From assembly GCA_001298545.1 (NCBI GenBank), contig LJCX01000034.1, positions 62,001 to 126,000 on the forward strand: a DNA stretch of 64,000 nt, given 5' to 3'. This DNA is from Actinobacteria bacterium OV320 (GTDB taxonomy: Bacteria; Actinomycetota; Actinomycetes; Streptomycetales; Streptomycetaceae). Shown here one piece after another: positions 8,702-18,216 of this stretch. A program made the position numbers and the translations under genes. Each line of letters opens with the position of its first letter. Within the stretch, counting starts at the first letter, position 1. The notes beneath the pieces were generated by a model, which worked only from the letters and a program-made list of their open reading frames with translations, was not told the origin of the DNA and ran no database searches.

Positions 8702-10629
8702 TGGCCGGGCCCATGGGACGCATGATGGCCGGCACCGGTCCCGACAGCCACTCGCTGGACTTCAAGGTGTCCGGCAGGCGGCTGCTCGGTCAGTTCAAGC
8801 CGGAGCGGTTCACCCTCTACGCGATGCTGGCCTGCGTGACGCTGAGCGTCGGCCTCAGCGTGGTCGGGCCGAAGATCCTCGGCAAGGCCACCGACCTGGT
8901 CTTCGCGGGCATCGTCGGACGGCAGATGCCGGCCGGGGCGAGCAAGGAGCAGGTCCTCGACTCGATGCGGGAACGCGGCGAGGGCGGCGTCGCCGACATG
9001 CTCAGGAGTACCGACTTCACCCCCGGCAAGGGCATCGACTTCGGCTCGATCGGCGAGGTCCTGCTGCTCGCGCTCGGGGTGTTCCTGGTCGCCGGTCTGC
9101 TGATGGCGGTGGCGACGCGGCTGGTCAACAGGTCCGTCAACCGCACCATGTTCCGGATGCGCGAAGACGTGCAGACGAAGCTGTCCCGGCTGCCGCTGTC
9201 GTACTTCGACAAGCGTCAGCGCGGCGAGGTGCTGTCCCGCGCCACCAACGACATCGACAACATCGGGCAGACGCTCCAGCAGTCGATGGGCCAGCTGATC
9301 AACTCGCTGCTGACCGTCATCGGCGTGCTGGCGATGATGTTCTGGGTGTCGTGGATCCTCGCGCTGGTCGCGCTGGTGACCGTGCCGCTGTCGTTCGTCG
9401 TCGCCACCCGCGTGGGCAAGCGGTCGCAGCCGCACTTCGTGCAGCAGTGGCGCACCACCGGCAAGCTCAACGCCCACATCGAGGAGATGTACACCGGTCA
9501 CACGCTGGTGAAGGTGTTCGGCCGCCAGGAGGAGTCGGCACAGCAGTTCGCCGAGCAGAACGACGCGCTGTACGAGGCCGGGTTCAAGGCGCAGTTCAAC
9601 AGCGGGGTCATGCAGCCGCTGATGATGTTCGTGTCGAACATCAACTACGTGCTGGTCGCGGTGGTCGGCGGGCTGCGCGTCGCGTCGGGTTCCCTGTCCA
9701 TCGGTGATGTGCAGGCGTTCATCCAGTACTCGCGCCAGTTCTCGATGCCGCTGACGCAGCTCGCGTCGATGGCGAACCTGGTGCAGTCCGGCGTCGCCTC
9801 GGCCGAGCGGGTCTTCGAACTCCTGGACGCGGAGGAGCAGGAGGCGGACCCGGTGGCGGCCGAGCGGCCCGCGGAGCTGCGCGGGCGGGTGGCTCTGGAG
9901 GGCGTGTCCTTCCGGTACGACCCGGAGAAGCCGCTGATCGAGGACCTGTCACTGACGGTGGAGCCCGGCCACACGGTCGCCATCGTCGGCCCGACGGGCG
10001 CCGGCAAGACGACGCTGGTGAACCTGCTCATGCGGTTCTACGACGTCTCCGGCGGGCGCATCACCCTCGACGGTGTCGACATAGCGAGGATGTCCCGCGA
10101 CGAACTGCGCGCCGGGATCGGCATGGTGCTCCAGGACACCTGGCTGTTCGGCGGCACCATCGCGGAGAACATCGCGTACGGGGCGTCGGGTGAGGTCACC
10201 CGGGGCGAGATCGAGGAGGCGGCGCGGGCCGCGCACGCCGACCGGTTCGTCCGCACCCTTCCCGACGGCTACGACACGGTGATCGACGACGAGGGCAGCG
10301 GGGTCTCCGCCGGTGAGAAGCAGCTGATCACCATCGCGCGGGCGTTCCTGTCCGACCCGACGATCCTGGTGCTCGACGAGGCGACCAGCTCCGTCGACAC
10401 CCGCACCGAGGTGCTGATCCAGAAGGCGATGGCGAAGCTGGCGCACGGGCGTACGTCGTTCGTCATCGCGCACCGGCTGTCGACCATCCGGGACGCCGAC
10501 ACGATCCTGGTGATGGAGAACGGCTCGATCGTCGAGCAGGGTGCGCACACCGACCTGCTGGCGGCGGACGGGGCCTACGCGCGGCTGTACAAGGCACAGT
10601 TCGCGCAGGCACTGGCCGAGGTCGACTGA
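8701..10629 (+). CDS. ABC exporter subunit 2 (canonical Walker B, degenerate signature)
   Basis: A 642-residue half transporter with an N-terminal extension, a large insertion after the first membrane helix (about residues 75-120), six helices and an ATPase domain. Walker A GPTGAGKTT lies near 430 and Walker B LVLDEATSS has Glu560, but the signature reads VSAGE near 535 instead of LSGGQ. Together with subunit 1 this gives one competent ATP site (Walker motifs of subunit 2, signature of subunit 1) and one degenerate site, as in TM287/288 and BmrCD. It overlaps the upstream gene by one base, so the proteins are made together. Confidence 0.9.
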   Translation: MAGPMGRMMAGTGPDSHSLDFKVSGRRLLGQFKPERFTLYAMLACVTLSVGLSVVGPKILGKATDLVFAGIVGRQMPAGASKEQVLDSMRERGEGGVADMLRSTDFTPGKGIDFGSIGEVLLLALGVFLVAGLLMAVATRLVNRSVNRTMFRMREDVQTKLSRLPLSYFDKRQRGEVLSRATNDIDNIGQTLQQSMGQLINSLLTVIGVLAMMFWVSWILALVALVTVPLSFVVATRVGKRSQPHFVQQWRTTGKLNAHIEEMYTGHTLVKVFGRQEESAQQFAEQNDALYEAGFKAQFNSGVMQPLMMFVSNINYVLVAVVGGLRVASGSLSIGDVQAFIQYSRQFSMPLTQLASMANLVQSGVASAERVFELLDAEEQEADPVAAERPAELRGRVALEGVSFRYDPEKPLIEDLSLTVEPGHTVAIVGPTGAGKTTLVNLLMRFYDVSGGRITLDGVDIARMSRDELRAGIGMVLQDTWLFGGTIAENIAYGASGEVTRGEIEEAARAAHADRFVRTLPDGYDTVIDDEGSGVSAGEKQLITIARAFLSDPTILVLDEATSSVDTRTEVLIQKAMAKLAHGRTSFVIAHRLSTIRDADTILVMENGSIVEQGAHTDLLAADGAYARLYKAQFAQALAEVD

Positions 10630-10685
10630 CGGTCCCGTCCCGGAGGCGTCCCAGGGGCGTCTCCGGGGCGTCCGCGGGACCGGCG

Positions 10686-10720
10686 GGGGCCGCTCGCACC
10701 GGGTGACGGCGAGCGGCCCC
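10686..10720. terminator. bidirectional terminator between exporter and sigma factor
   Basis: Perfect 12-base arms (10686-10697 and 10709-10720) with an 11-base loop lie between two convergent genes, 57 bases after the ABC stop and 3 bases from the sigma factor stop. Confidence 0.75.
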
Positions 10721-10722
10721 GC

Positions 10723-12009
10723 TCAGTCGAGGTAGCCCCTCAGCTGGTCCGCGAAGGCGTGGTCGCGGAGTTTGTTGAGGGTCTTGGACTCGATCTGCCG
10801 GATCCGCTCGCGCGTCACGCCGAAGATGCGGCCGATCTCCTCCAGCGTGCGCGGCCGGCCGTCCGCCAGTCCGTAGCGCAGCTGGACGACCTTCCGCTCG
10901 CGTTCGCCGAGGGTGGAGAGCACGGCCTCCAGGTGCTCGCGCAGCAGCAGGAAGGCCGCCGACTCGACGGGGCTGGCCGCGTCGCCGTCCTCGATGAGGT
11001 CGCCGAGGGCCACGTCGTCCTCCTCGCCCACCGGGGCGTGCAGCGAGACCGGCTCCTGGGCCAGCCGCAGGACCTCGCCGACGCGTTCCGGCAGGAGGTC
11101 GAGCTGGGCGGCGACCTCTTCCGCGGTGGGCTCGTAGCCGCGCTCCTGGAGCATCCGGCGCTGGACGCGGACGACCCGGTTGATGAGCTCGACGACATGG
11201 ACCGGGACGCGGATGGTGCGGGCCTGGTCGGCCAGCGCGCGGGACATGGCCTGGCGGATCCACCAGGTGGCGTACGTGGAGAACTTGTAGCCGCGGGCGT
11301 AGTCGAACTTCTCGACCGCCCGGATCAGGCCGAGATTGCCCTCCTGGACGAGGTCGAGCATGGTGAGCCCGCGCCCGACGTACCGCTTGGCGACGGAGAC
11401 CACGAGCCGCAGGTTGGCCTCGATCAGCCGCCGCTTGGCCATCCGGCCCAGGACGACCAGCCGGTCGAGGTCGAGGGCCAGTTGACTGTCCAGGTCGGTC
11501 GCGCCGCTCAGCTTCTCCTCGGCGAACAGGCCGGCCTCCACGCACCGGGCCAGCTCGACCTCCTCGGCCGCGGTGAGCAGCGGGATGCGGCCGATCTCCC
11601 GCAGGTACTGCCGGAACAGGTCCGAGGAGGGGCTGCCGCTGTCGGTGGTGCGGGTGCGCGGTGGCGGGACGGGTTCGGGGGCGTCCTCGGGAACGTCCTC
11701 CAGAGCCTCGGCGGGCGGCTCCGACTCGGACTCGGACTCGGTCTCGGGCTCGGCCTGCGTCTCGGGGTGGGTCTTCGGGTGGGTCTCGGGGTGGTGCGCG
11801 GCACGGTTCTGCGGCGGGACGGCGGCCAGGACGTCGGTCTCGGCGTCCGGTTCCGTGCCGTCGGCCGTGCCGGCACCGGTGGTACCGGCCGTACTCTCGG
11901 CAGTGCTGACGGTCTGGGTCAGGGTCTGGGTCTGCACGGGGGCGACCTCCAGGATGATCGCTGCTGAGGTGAGCAGCAGCGGTACTTCGGGGGCGGAGTC
12001 GGCGGCCAC
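10723..12009 (-). CDS. hrdA: RNA polymerase sigma factor, sigma-70 group 2 (HrdA-like)
   Basis: A 428-residue sigma factor. Residues 1-125 are a low-complexity acidic region (repeats such as HPETHPKTHPET and ESESESE). Region 1.2 is DLFRQYLREIGRIPLLTAAE. Region 2 has NLRLVVSVAKRYVGRGL and the -10 element segment FSTYATWWIRQAMSRAL. Region 4 ends with LEEIGRIFGVTRERIRQIE. Conservation is that of a primary-like factor, but the short variable N-terminus and position next to dnaG fit HrdA of S. coelicolor rather than HrdB. The symbol rests on remembered synteny. The GTG start at 12009 has only a weak ribosome site. Confidence 0.85.
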   Translation of the reverse strand: MAADSAPEVPLLLTSAAIILEVAPVQTQTLTQTVSTAESTAGTTGAGTADGTEPDAETDVLAAVPPQNRAAHHPETHPKTHPETQAEPETESESESEPPAEALEDVPEDAPEPVPPPRTRTTDSGSPSSDLFRQYLREIGRIPLLTAAEEVELARCVEAGLFAEEKLSGATDLDSQLALDLDRLVVLGRMAKRRLIEANLRLVVSVAKRYVGRGLTMLDLVQEGNLGLIRAVEKFDYARGYKFSTYATWWIRQAMSRALADQARTIRVPVHVVELINRVVRVQRRMLQERGYEPTAEEVAAQLDLLPERVGEVLRLAQEPVSLHAPVGEEDDVALGDLIEDGDAASPVESAAFLLLREHLEAVLSTLGERERKVVQLRYGLADGRPRTLEEIGRIFGVTRERIRQIESKTLNKLRDHAFADQLRGYLD

Positions 12010-12155
12010 GCCGCGTCCGTCCGGGATCGGCCGCGCTCCGAGGACTCAGGCACCGCCCCCAGTGTGGAGTACGACACACAGCCGCCACGAGGGGCGTGCG
12101 ACGACTTTTTGAGTCCGGTCCGTGACCGCGCGATTACCGTGCCGCGGTCGGCGGC

Positions 12156-14051
12156 TCAGAGAGCGGACGGGCCCTCGTGCTGCAACGCCCTGTCGTACCT
12201 GGTCAGGATCATCATCTCGTTCTGGACGGCGGCCGACTGGGCCGGGTCCGTGTGGCCGAGCCGGGTCAGCGTGCCCTGGAGATCGGTGAGCCTGCGGGTC
12301 ACCGCCCTGCGGCGGACCGTCACCAGCTGCTCCCCCGCGTAGTTCTCGTCGACCGTGCGACGCATGATCGCCTCGACCGCGAGCTCCGTCACCATCGCGC
12401 GGACCGCGTCGTCGGGCGCGGCCTCCCGGACCCGGACGAGGTACTCCTGCCCGTCCTTGACGCCGAACTCGGCGCCGCCCGCGTCCTGGATCGCCTGGCG
12501 TACGGCGGCGTAGGGCGCGGCGGTGAACTCGTCGATCCCGTACGCGTCGAAGGCCGGGGAGACCAGTTCGGGGCGCTGGAGGGCGAGCTTCAGCAGCTCG
12601 CGTTCGGTGGCGTAGACGGCGTTGCGGAGGTTGAGGGCGGGGCCGCCCGCGGCGGGCCGGGAGGCGGACTCGTACGCCTGGGGGCCACGGGCCGGCGCCG
12701 GGCCCTTGCCGCCCCGGTCACGGGCCCAACGGGCCAGCTGGGCAACCCTCTTGACGACGAACTGGGTGTCCAGGATGCCGAGCATGCCGGCCAGCTGGAC
12801 GGCGACCTCGTGCTGGGCGCCGCTGTTCTTGATGCGGGCGACGATGGGCGCGGCCTCGTCCAGGGCCGCGGCGCGGCCCGCGGGGGTGTCGAGGTCGTAG
12901 CGGACGACGATCTGGCGGAGCGCGAACTCGAAGAGCGGCGTGCGGGGTTCGACCAGGTCGGCGACCGCCTCGTCGCCCTTCGCCAGGCGCAGGTCACAGG
13001 GGTCCATGTTGTCCGGCGCGATGGCGATGTACGTCTCGGCGGCGAACTTCTGGTCGTCCTCGAAGGCGCGCAGGGCCGCCTTCTGGCCGGCCGCGTCGCC
13101 GTCGAAGGTGAAGATGACGCGGGCGCTGCCGTTGTCCATGAGGAGCCGGCGGAGGATCTTGATGTGGTCGCCGCCGAAGGCCGTGCCGCAGGTCGCGATG
13201 GCGGTGGTGACACCGGCCAGGTGGCAGGCCATGACGTCGGTGTAGCCCTCGACGACGACCGCGCGGCTGGACTTGGCGATGTCCTTCTTCGCGAGGTCGA
13301 TGCCGTAGAGGACCTGGGACTTCTTGTAGATCGCCGTGTCGGGCGTGTTGAGGTACTTGGGTCCGTTGTCGGCCTCGTAGAGCTTGCGCGCGCCGAAGCC
13401 GACGACCTCTCCGCCGATGTCGCGGATGGGCCACATCAGCCGGCCCCGGAAGCGGTCGATGGGCCCGCGGCGCCCCTCCTGGGAGAGCCCGGAGAGGAAC
13501 AGCTCCTTGTCGGTGAAGCCCTTGCCCCGCAGATAGCGGGTGAGGTGGTCCCAGCCCTGGGGGCTGTAGCCGACGCCGAAGTGGAGGGCCGCGGCCTGGT
13601 CGAAGCCGCGCTCGGCGAGGAAGATCCGGCCGGTGTCGGCCTCGGGGCCGGTGGCGAGCTGTTCCGCGTACCACTCGGCGGCGATCTTGTGCGCCTCGAC
13701 GAGGCGGATGCGTTCACCGCGCTGGTGGGCGGGGTTGTAGCCGCCCTCCTCGTAGCGCAGGGTGATGCCGGCCTGGGCGGCGAGCCGCTCGACCACCTCG
13801 GAGAAGGTGAGGTGGTCGACCTTCATCACGAACGTGATGGTGTCGCCGCCCTCCTGGCAGCCGAAGCAGTGGAACAGTCCCTTGCTCGGGCTGACCTGGA
13901 AGGACGGCGACTTCTCGTCGTGGAAGGGGCAGAGGCCCTTGAGGTTGCCGCCGCCCGCGTTGCGCAGCTGGAGGTACTCGGACACCACGGCGTCGATCGG
14001 GACCGCGTCCCGTACCGCCTTCACGTCCTCGTCGTTGATCCGTCCTGCCAC
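12156..14051 (-). CDS. dnaG: DNA primase DnaG
   Basis: A 631-residue primase that makes RNA primers for chromosome replication. The N-terminal CHC2 zinc finger shows CPFHDEKSPSF (Cys41, His44) and HCFGC (Cys62, Cys65). The TOPRIM polymerase core includes VVVEGYTDVMACHLAG and the acidic FTFDGDAAG motif. The C-terminal region from about 480 onward matches the DnaB-interacting helical domain. Length is normal for actinobacteria. It lies upstream of the sigma factor in the same direction, echoing the ancient dnaG-rpoD neighbourhood, although a 146-bp gap suggests the sigma gene has its own promoter. Confidence 0.96.
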   Translation of the reverse strand: MAGRINDEDVKAVRDAVPIDAVVSEYLQLRNAGGGNLKGLCPFHDEKSPSFQVSPSKGLFHCFGCQEGGDTITFVMKVDHLTFSEVVERLAAQAGITLRYEEGGYNPAHQRGERIRLVEAHKIAAEWYAEQLATGPEADTGRIFLAERGFDQAAALHFGVGYSPQGWDHLTRYLRGKGFTDKELFLSGLSQEGRRGPIDRFRGRLMWPIRDIGGEVVGFGARKLYEADNGPKYLNTPDTAIYKKSQVLYGIDLAKKDIAKSSRAVVVEGYTDVMACHLAGVTTAIATCGTAFGGDHIKILRRLLMDNGSARVIFTFDGDAAGQKAALRAFEDDQKFAAETYIAIAPDNMDPCDLRLAKGDEAVADLVEPRTPLFEFALRQIVVRYDLDTPAGRAAALDEAAPIVARIKNSGAQHEVAVQLAGMLGILDTQFVVKRVAQLARWARDRGGKGPAPARGPQAYESASRPAAGGPALNLRNAVYATERELLKLALQRPELVSPAFDAYGIDEFTAAPYAAVRQAIQDAGGAEFGVKDGQEYLVRVREAAPDDAVRAMVTELAVEAIMRRTVDENYAGEQLVTVRRRAVTRRLTDLQGTLTRLGHTDPAQSAAVQNEMMILTRYDRALQHEGPSAL

Positions 14052-14203
14052 GAGGTGATTCTACGGGGGCGCGCCGACATCTCCGGCGGGCCGTGGTGCC
14101 CTTGGGGTGCGCGGGGCCCTGACATGTGCGGCTCGCCCACGGGGCGCGAGCGGCCGCACACGCCCCGCGGGCACCGGACGACGGCCCCGCGGACGACCGC
14201 GAC

Positions 14204-15469
14204 CTAGGCGCCGAGGCCGTCCAGCGGCACCCGGGGGTCCGCCAGGGCCTCCGTGTCGATCCGCTCGCGCGAGCGGATCAGCTTCTGGATCGGCTCTGTG
14301 ACGTCCCACACGTTCACGTTCATCCCGGCGAGGAGGCGGCCCTCCTTCAGCCAGAACGCGACGAACTCCCGCTTGCCCGCGTCACCGCGGATCACCACCT
14401 CGTCGTACGTCCCCGGCGGGGCCCAGCCGCTGTACTCCATGCCCAGGTCGTACTGGTCGGAGAAGAAGTAGGGCACCCGGTCGTAGGTGACGTCCTGGCC
14501 GAGCATCGCGCGGGCGGCCGCCGGGCCGCCGTTCAAGGCGTTGGCCCAGTGCTCGACGCGCAGCCGGGTGTCGAAGAGGCCGTGCGGGAAGGACGCGACG
14601 TCGCCGGCCGCGTAGATGTCGGGGTCGGAGGTGCGCAGCCGGGCGTCGACCGCGATCCCGCCGCCGTGCGCGCGGTCGGCGAGGGTGAGGCCCGCCGCCT
14701 CCGCGAGGCCGGTGCGGGGGGCCGCGCCGATCGCCGCGAGGACGTCGTGCGCCGGGTGTTCCTCGCCGTCGTCGGTGCGGACGGCGAGGACCATGCCGTC
14801 CTGGCCGACGATCTCGGTGAGCCGGACGCCGAAGTGGAAACGGACGCCGTGCTCGCGATGCAGGTCGGCGAAGACGGAGCCGAGCTCCGGGCCGAGGACG
14901 CCGTGCAGCGGGGTGGGCTCCGGCTCGACGACGGTGACCTCGGCGCCGTACTCGCGGGCCGCCGCCGCGATCTCCAGGCCGATCCAGCCACCGCCGGCGA
15001 TCACGATGTGGCCGTTGTCACGGCCGAGGGCGGCCAGGACGCCCTTGAGGCGCTCGGCGTGCGCGAGCCGGCGCAGATGGTGCACGCCCGCGAGGTCGGT
15101 GCCGGGGATGTCCAGCCGGCGGGGTTCCGCGCCGGTGACGAGGAGCAGCTTGTCGTAGTGGACGAGCGTGCCGTCGTCACCGAAGCGGACCGTCTTCGCG
15201 GTGCGGTCGATCGCGTCGACGGTCTGGCCGAGGTGCAGCTCGATGTCGTTCTGCGCGTACCAGGCGGGCTCGTGCACGAAGACGCTCTCCCGCGTCTCCT
15301 TGCCGAGCAGGAAGCCCTTGGAGAGCGGCGGCCGCTCGTAGGGCTGGTCGCGTTCGTCGCAGATCAGTATCACGCGGCCGGTGAAGCCCTCCGCCCTCAG
15401 CGTCTCGGCCGCCTTGGCGCCGGCCAGGCCTCCTCCGACGATGACAAATGTCTGATCCGCGTCGACCAC
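14204..15469 (-). CDS. FAD-dependent NAD(P)H oxidoreductase, ferredoxin-reductase type
   Basis: A 421-residue flavoprotein. The first FAD-binding loop is FVIVGGGLAGAKAAETL, the NAD(P)-binding loop is IVIAGGGWIGLEIAAAA, and the second FAD motif is DIYAAGDVASFP. The C-terminal reductase domain includes VPYFFSDQYDLGMEYSGW, a hallmark of rhodocoxin/putidaredoxin reductase-like enzymes. Such proteins move electrons from NAD(P)H to a ferredoxin serving a P450 or other oxygenase. No P450 or ferredoxin gene is adjacent, so the partner is unknown. The GTG start has GGAGG at a 6-base spacing. Confidence 0.88.
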   Translation of the reverse strand: MVDADQTFVIVGGGLAGAKAAETLRAEGFTGRVILICDERDQPYERPPLSKGFLLGKETRESVFVHEPAWYAQNDIELHLGQTVDAIDRTAKTVRFGDDGTLVHYDKLLLVTGAEPRRLDIPGTDLAGVHHLRRLAHAERLKGVLAALGRDNGHIVIAGGGWIGLEIAAAAREYGAEVTVVEPEPTPLHGVLGPELGSVFADLHREHGVRFHFGVRLTEIVGQDGMVLAVRTDDGEEHPAHDVLAAIGAAPRTGLAEAAGLTLADRAHGGGIAVDARLRTSDPDIYAAGDVASFPHGLFDTRLRVEHWANALNGGPAAARAMLGQDVTYDRVPYFFSDQYDLGMEYSGWAPPGTYDEVVIRGDAGKREFVAFWLKEGRLLAGMNVNVWDVTEPIQKLIRSRERIDTEALADPRVPLDGLGA

Positions 15470-15569
15470 GTGATGCCTCCTACCGGGTTTCTGGGGGGTG
15501 GTCCCCCAGAGAACACTGAGCGTGCCGCCACATGCGAGCGTCCCGCACGCAGCGTGATGGGGGAAGGGG

Positions 15570-15592
15570 GACGTGCCCGATCAGGGCACGTC
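15570..15592 (-). terminator. hairpin downstream of dgt
   Basis: Perfect 9-base arms (15570-15578 and 15584-15592) with loop GATCA, about 45 bases beyond the dgt stop codon on the minus strand. A second, smaller hairpin of C and G runs lies at about 15490-15510. Confidence 0.5.
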
Positions 15593-15636
15593 GGGTCACG
15601 TTCCGGGCCCGTTCGGGCGCACCCGGTCCGCACTTG

Positions 15637-16953
15637 TCAGGATCTCGTCCGCTCCGTCAGACGGCTGTGCAGCGAGCGGGCCGAGGCGTCGGTGAGGGAC
15701 GCGATCTGGTCGACGACGACCCGCTTGCGGGCGCGGTCGTCGGACGCCTGGTCGAACAGGGCGCGGAACTGGGGGTCGAGGCCGTCGGGGGCGCGGGCGG
15801 TGAGCGCCTCGGCGAGCTCGCTGATGACGATGCGCTGGTCGGCGCGCAGGACTTCCTGTTCGGCGCGCTGCATGACGTACCGGTCGGCGACCGCCTTGAG
15901 GACCGCGCACTCCAGGCGCGCCTCTTCGGGTACGACGAGCTCGGCGCCGTACCGGGTAAGACGCCCGGTGCCTCCCCCAGTGCCTGGACGGCCTGGGTGG
16001 TACCCCCATCGCGCGCGGGTGGCGCCCTCGGCGGCCAGGCAGAAGCGGCCGATGAGCTGGCTGGTGGCGTCCTTCAGCCGGGCCTGGGCGGCCGCCGTGC
16101 CGTCGTAGCCGTGCGGCCACCAGTCCTGGTCCTGGAGGCGGTCGAGGGCGGCGGCGAGCTCGGCCGGATCGGTGCCCGCGGGGACGTACCGGCCGACGGC
16201 GACCCGGAAGATCTCCCGGCGCTCCGGTTCGGCGTGCAGGCAGTTGGGGTCGATGTGCCCCGCGTGCAGGCCGTCCTCCACGTCGTGCACCGAGTACGCC
16301 ACGTCGTCGGCCCAGTCCATGACCTGCGCCTCGAAGCACGTACGCGTACCAGGGGCCGTTTCGCGGACCCAGTCGAAGACGGGCCGGTCGTCCTCGTAGA
16401 CACCGAACTTGCCGGACGCCGGGTCGACGGGATGGGCGTGCCGGGGCCAGGGGTACTTGGTGGCGGCGTCGAGGGCGGCCCGGGTGAGGTTCAGGCCCAC
16501 GGAGCCCTCGGCGGTGAAGCGCTTGGGTTCGATGCGGGTGAGGAGCCTCAGCGACTGGGCGTTGCCCTCGAAGCCGCCGCAGTCGCGCGCGAACTCGTTC
16601 AGTGCCTGTTCGCCGTTGTGCCCGAACGGGGGGTGCCCGAGGTCGTGGGAGAGACAGGCCGCCTCGACCAGGTCGGGATCGCAGCCGAGGGCGGCGCCCA
16701 GCTCACGGCCCACCTGGGCGCACTCCAGGGAGTGGGTGAGGCGGGTGCGGGGGGTGGCGTCCCAGGCGTCGGTGCGGGTGCCCGGGGTGACCACCTGGGT
16801 CTTGCCGGAGAGCCTTCTCAGCGCGGAGGAGTGCAGGACGCGGGCCCGGTCTCGTTGGAAGGCGGTCCGGCCGGGGCGTTTGTCCGGCTCGGGGGCCCAG
16901 CGGGCGACTGACGTCGGGTCATAGGCGGTGTCGAGGTGTGCGGTGCCTTCCAT
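15637..16953 (-). CDS. dgt: deoxyguanosinetriphosphate triphosphohydrolase (dGTPase-like)
   Basis: A 438-residue HD-domain protein that hydrolyses dNTPs to deoxynucleoside and triphosphate. The metal-binding HD site is visible as RLTHSLECAQVGRELG followed by LSHDLGHPPFGHNGEQAL, with a further WADDVAYSVHDVEDGL segment carrying the distal Asp. ALRRLSGKTQV near the N-terminus is the family signature. There is a Pro/Gly-containing loop near residue 330 (PGRPGTGGGTGRL). It is transcribed in the same direction as dnaG, so a replication/nucleotide-pool grouping is plausible. Confidence 0.92.
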   Translation of the reverse strand: MEGTAHLDTAYDPTSVARWAPEPDKRPGRTAFQRDRARVLHSSALRRLSGKTQVVTPGTRTDAWDATPRTRLTHSLECAQVGRELGAALGCDPDLVEAACLSHDLGHPPFGHNGEQALNEFARDCGGFEGNAQSLRLLTRIEPKRFTAEGSVGLNLTRAALDAATKYPWPRHAHPVDPASGKFGVYEDDRPVFDWVRETAPGTRTCFEAQVMDWADDVAYSVHDVEDGLHAGHIDPNCLHAEPERREIFRVAVGRYVPAGTDPAELAAALDRLQDQDWWPHGYDGTAAAQARLKDATSQLIGRFCLAAEGATRARWGYHPGRPGTGGGTGRLTRYGAELVVPEEARLECAVLKAVADRYVMQRAEQEVLRADQRIVISELAEALTARAPDGLDPQFRALFDQASDDRARKRVVVDQIASLTDASARSLHSRLTERTRS

Positions 16954-17023
16954 GTCTCGACAGTAAGCGGCGGGGGTGACAATCGGGTGGTACCGGACGC
17001 CTGCCAGGCTGTCGGATCCGGCA

Positions 17024-17098
17024 CGTCGGCGGGTCCGTCGGCACCTCGGCGGTCCGTCGGCGCGTCGGCGGGTCCGTCCAGCGCGTCGGCGGGTCCGG
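17024..17098. repeat. degenerate GTCGGCGGGTCCGTC repeats
   Basis: Four imperfect copies of a roughly 15-18 base GC-rich unit (GTCGGCGGGTCCGTC and variants) lie between the chelatase stop and the dgt start. They are probably slippage products in the chelatase 3' region. No coding role is evident. Confidence 0.45.
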
Positions 17099-17112
17099 GC
17101 CGCTCGGGGGTC

Positions 17113-18009
17113 TCAGGCCGAAGCCAGTTCGGGGGCCGTGTTCGCCGGGGCGGACCAGGCCTGGTCGTAGCGGTGCAGGAGCAGGCTCGCCATCGCCGGG
17201 TGGGTGCCCAGCGGGGCGGACGCGATCCAGGGGGCCGCCCGCGCGCACTCGGTCGCGAAGCGGCCGGGGGCCGTGAAATAGGAGGCGACCGCCACCCGGT
17301 CACGGCCTCGCGCGGCCAGGGCCCGCAGCGCCGTGGGGACGGTCGGGGTCGCCGTGGAGGCGTACGCGGGAACCACCGGGACGCCCAGCCGGCGCGCCAG
17401 GAGACGGGCCGTACGGCGGGTGTCGACGGCCGAGTCGGGGTCACGGGAGCCCGCCGCCGCGAGGACGACCGCACTCGTCCGGCGTTCCTCCTGCGTCAGG
17501 TCCGTGCGCCAGCCCGCCTCGACCAGGCGCGCGTACAGGGTCTCCACGAGGAACGGGTGCGGGCCGAGCGGTGCGGCCACGCGCGTGTGCACCCGCGCCT
17601 TCGCGGCCATCTCGGGGATGTCCCGCTTGACGTGGTAGCCGCGGGCCAGGAGCAGCGGGACCAGGACGGCGTCCGTCGTGCCCTGGGCGTCGAGGTCGGC
17701 GAGTGTGTCCGTCAGCAGCGGCTCGTTGAGCTCGATGTGACCGAGGTGCACCCGCAGACCGGGGCGCTGCTCGCGGACGCGGTCCAGGAGCGTACGGACG
17801 GTGCTCAGCGCGCGCGGGTCGCGGCTGCCGTGGGCGACGACGACCAGTGCGGGCGGGCCGGGACGCCGGCGGCCGTCGAGCTGGACGAGGCTGAGCTGGC
17901 TGGCGAGCTGGGAGCTGATCCGGTTCATGATGTGCGCCGTACTGTCGAGGTGGACTTCGGACTCGTCGTGGACTTCGGACTCGTCGTACTGAGCGGGCGA
18001 CGCCTTCAT
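17113..18009 (-). CDS. sirohydrochlorin chelatase (CbiX/SirB-type)
   Basis: A 298-residue class II chelatase with two related halves: ALVVVAHGSRDPRALSTV, then VVLAAAGSRDPDSAVDTRR. The first-half active-site His lies in the conserved AHGSRD loop. It inserts Fe2+ (siroheme) or Co2+ into sirohydrochlorin. Siroheme is the cofactor of the NirB nitrite reductase encoded further right, so it likely supports that pathway. The start is uncertain: the ATG at 18009 includes a tandem DESEVH repeat, while an ATG at 17928 (MNRISSQLAS) gives a normal-length protein without it. Confidence 0.86.
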   Translation of the reverse strand: MKASPAQYDESEVHDESEVHLDSTAHIMNRISSQLASQLSLVQLDGRRRPGPPALVVVAHGSRDPRALSTVRTLLDRVREQRPGLRVHLGHIELNEPLLTDTLADLDAQGTTDAVLVPLLLARGYHVKRDIPEMAAKARVHTRVAAPLGPHPFLVETLYARLVEAGWRTDLTQEERRTSAVVLAAAGSRDPDSAVDTRRTARLLARRLGVPVVPAYASTATPTVPTALRALAARGRDRVAVASYFTAPGRFATECARAAPWIASAPLGTHPAMASLLLHRYDQAWSAPANTAPELASA

Positions 18010-18216
18010 GAACAGATCCTGACGGCACGAGGTTGCACCCCCGTTGCCTGACCGTCACGAGTGTTTTCCGGTCGTTCACGCCGGGCCCGGGGGCGGTGTG
18101 AGATGTGGCTCGTGGCACGGGAACGAACCGGATCACCATGGGCTGCGTCTTCCCGGGCCGAAGGGGCGTGCGACCCGCTCGCCCGTTCGACCTGTTTCGA
18201 CCTGGGGGATCACCGT

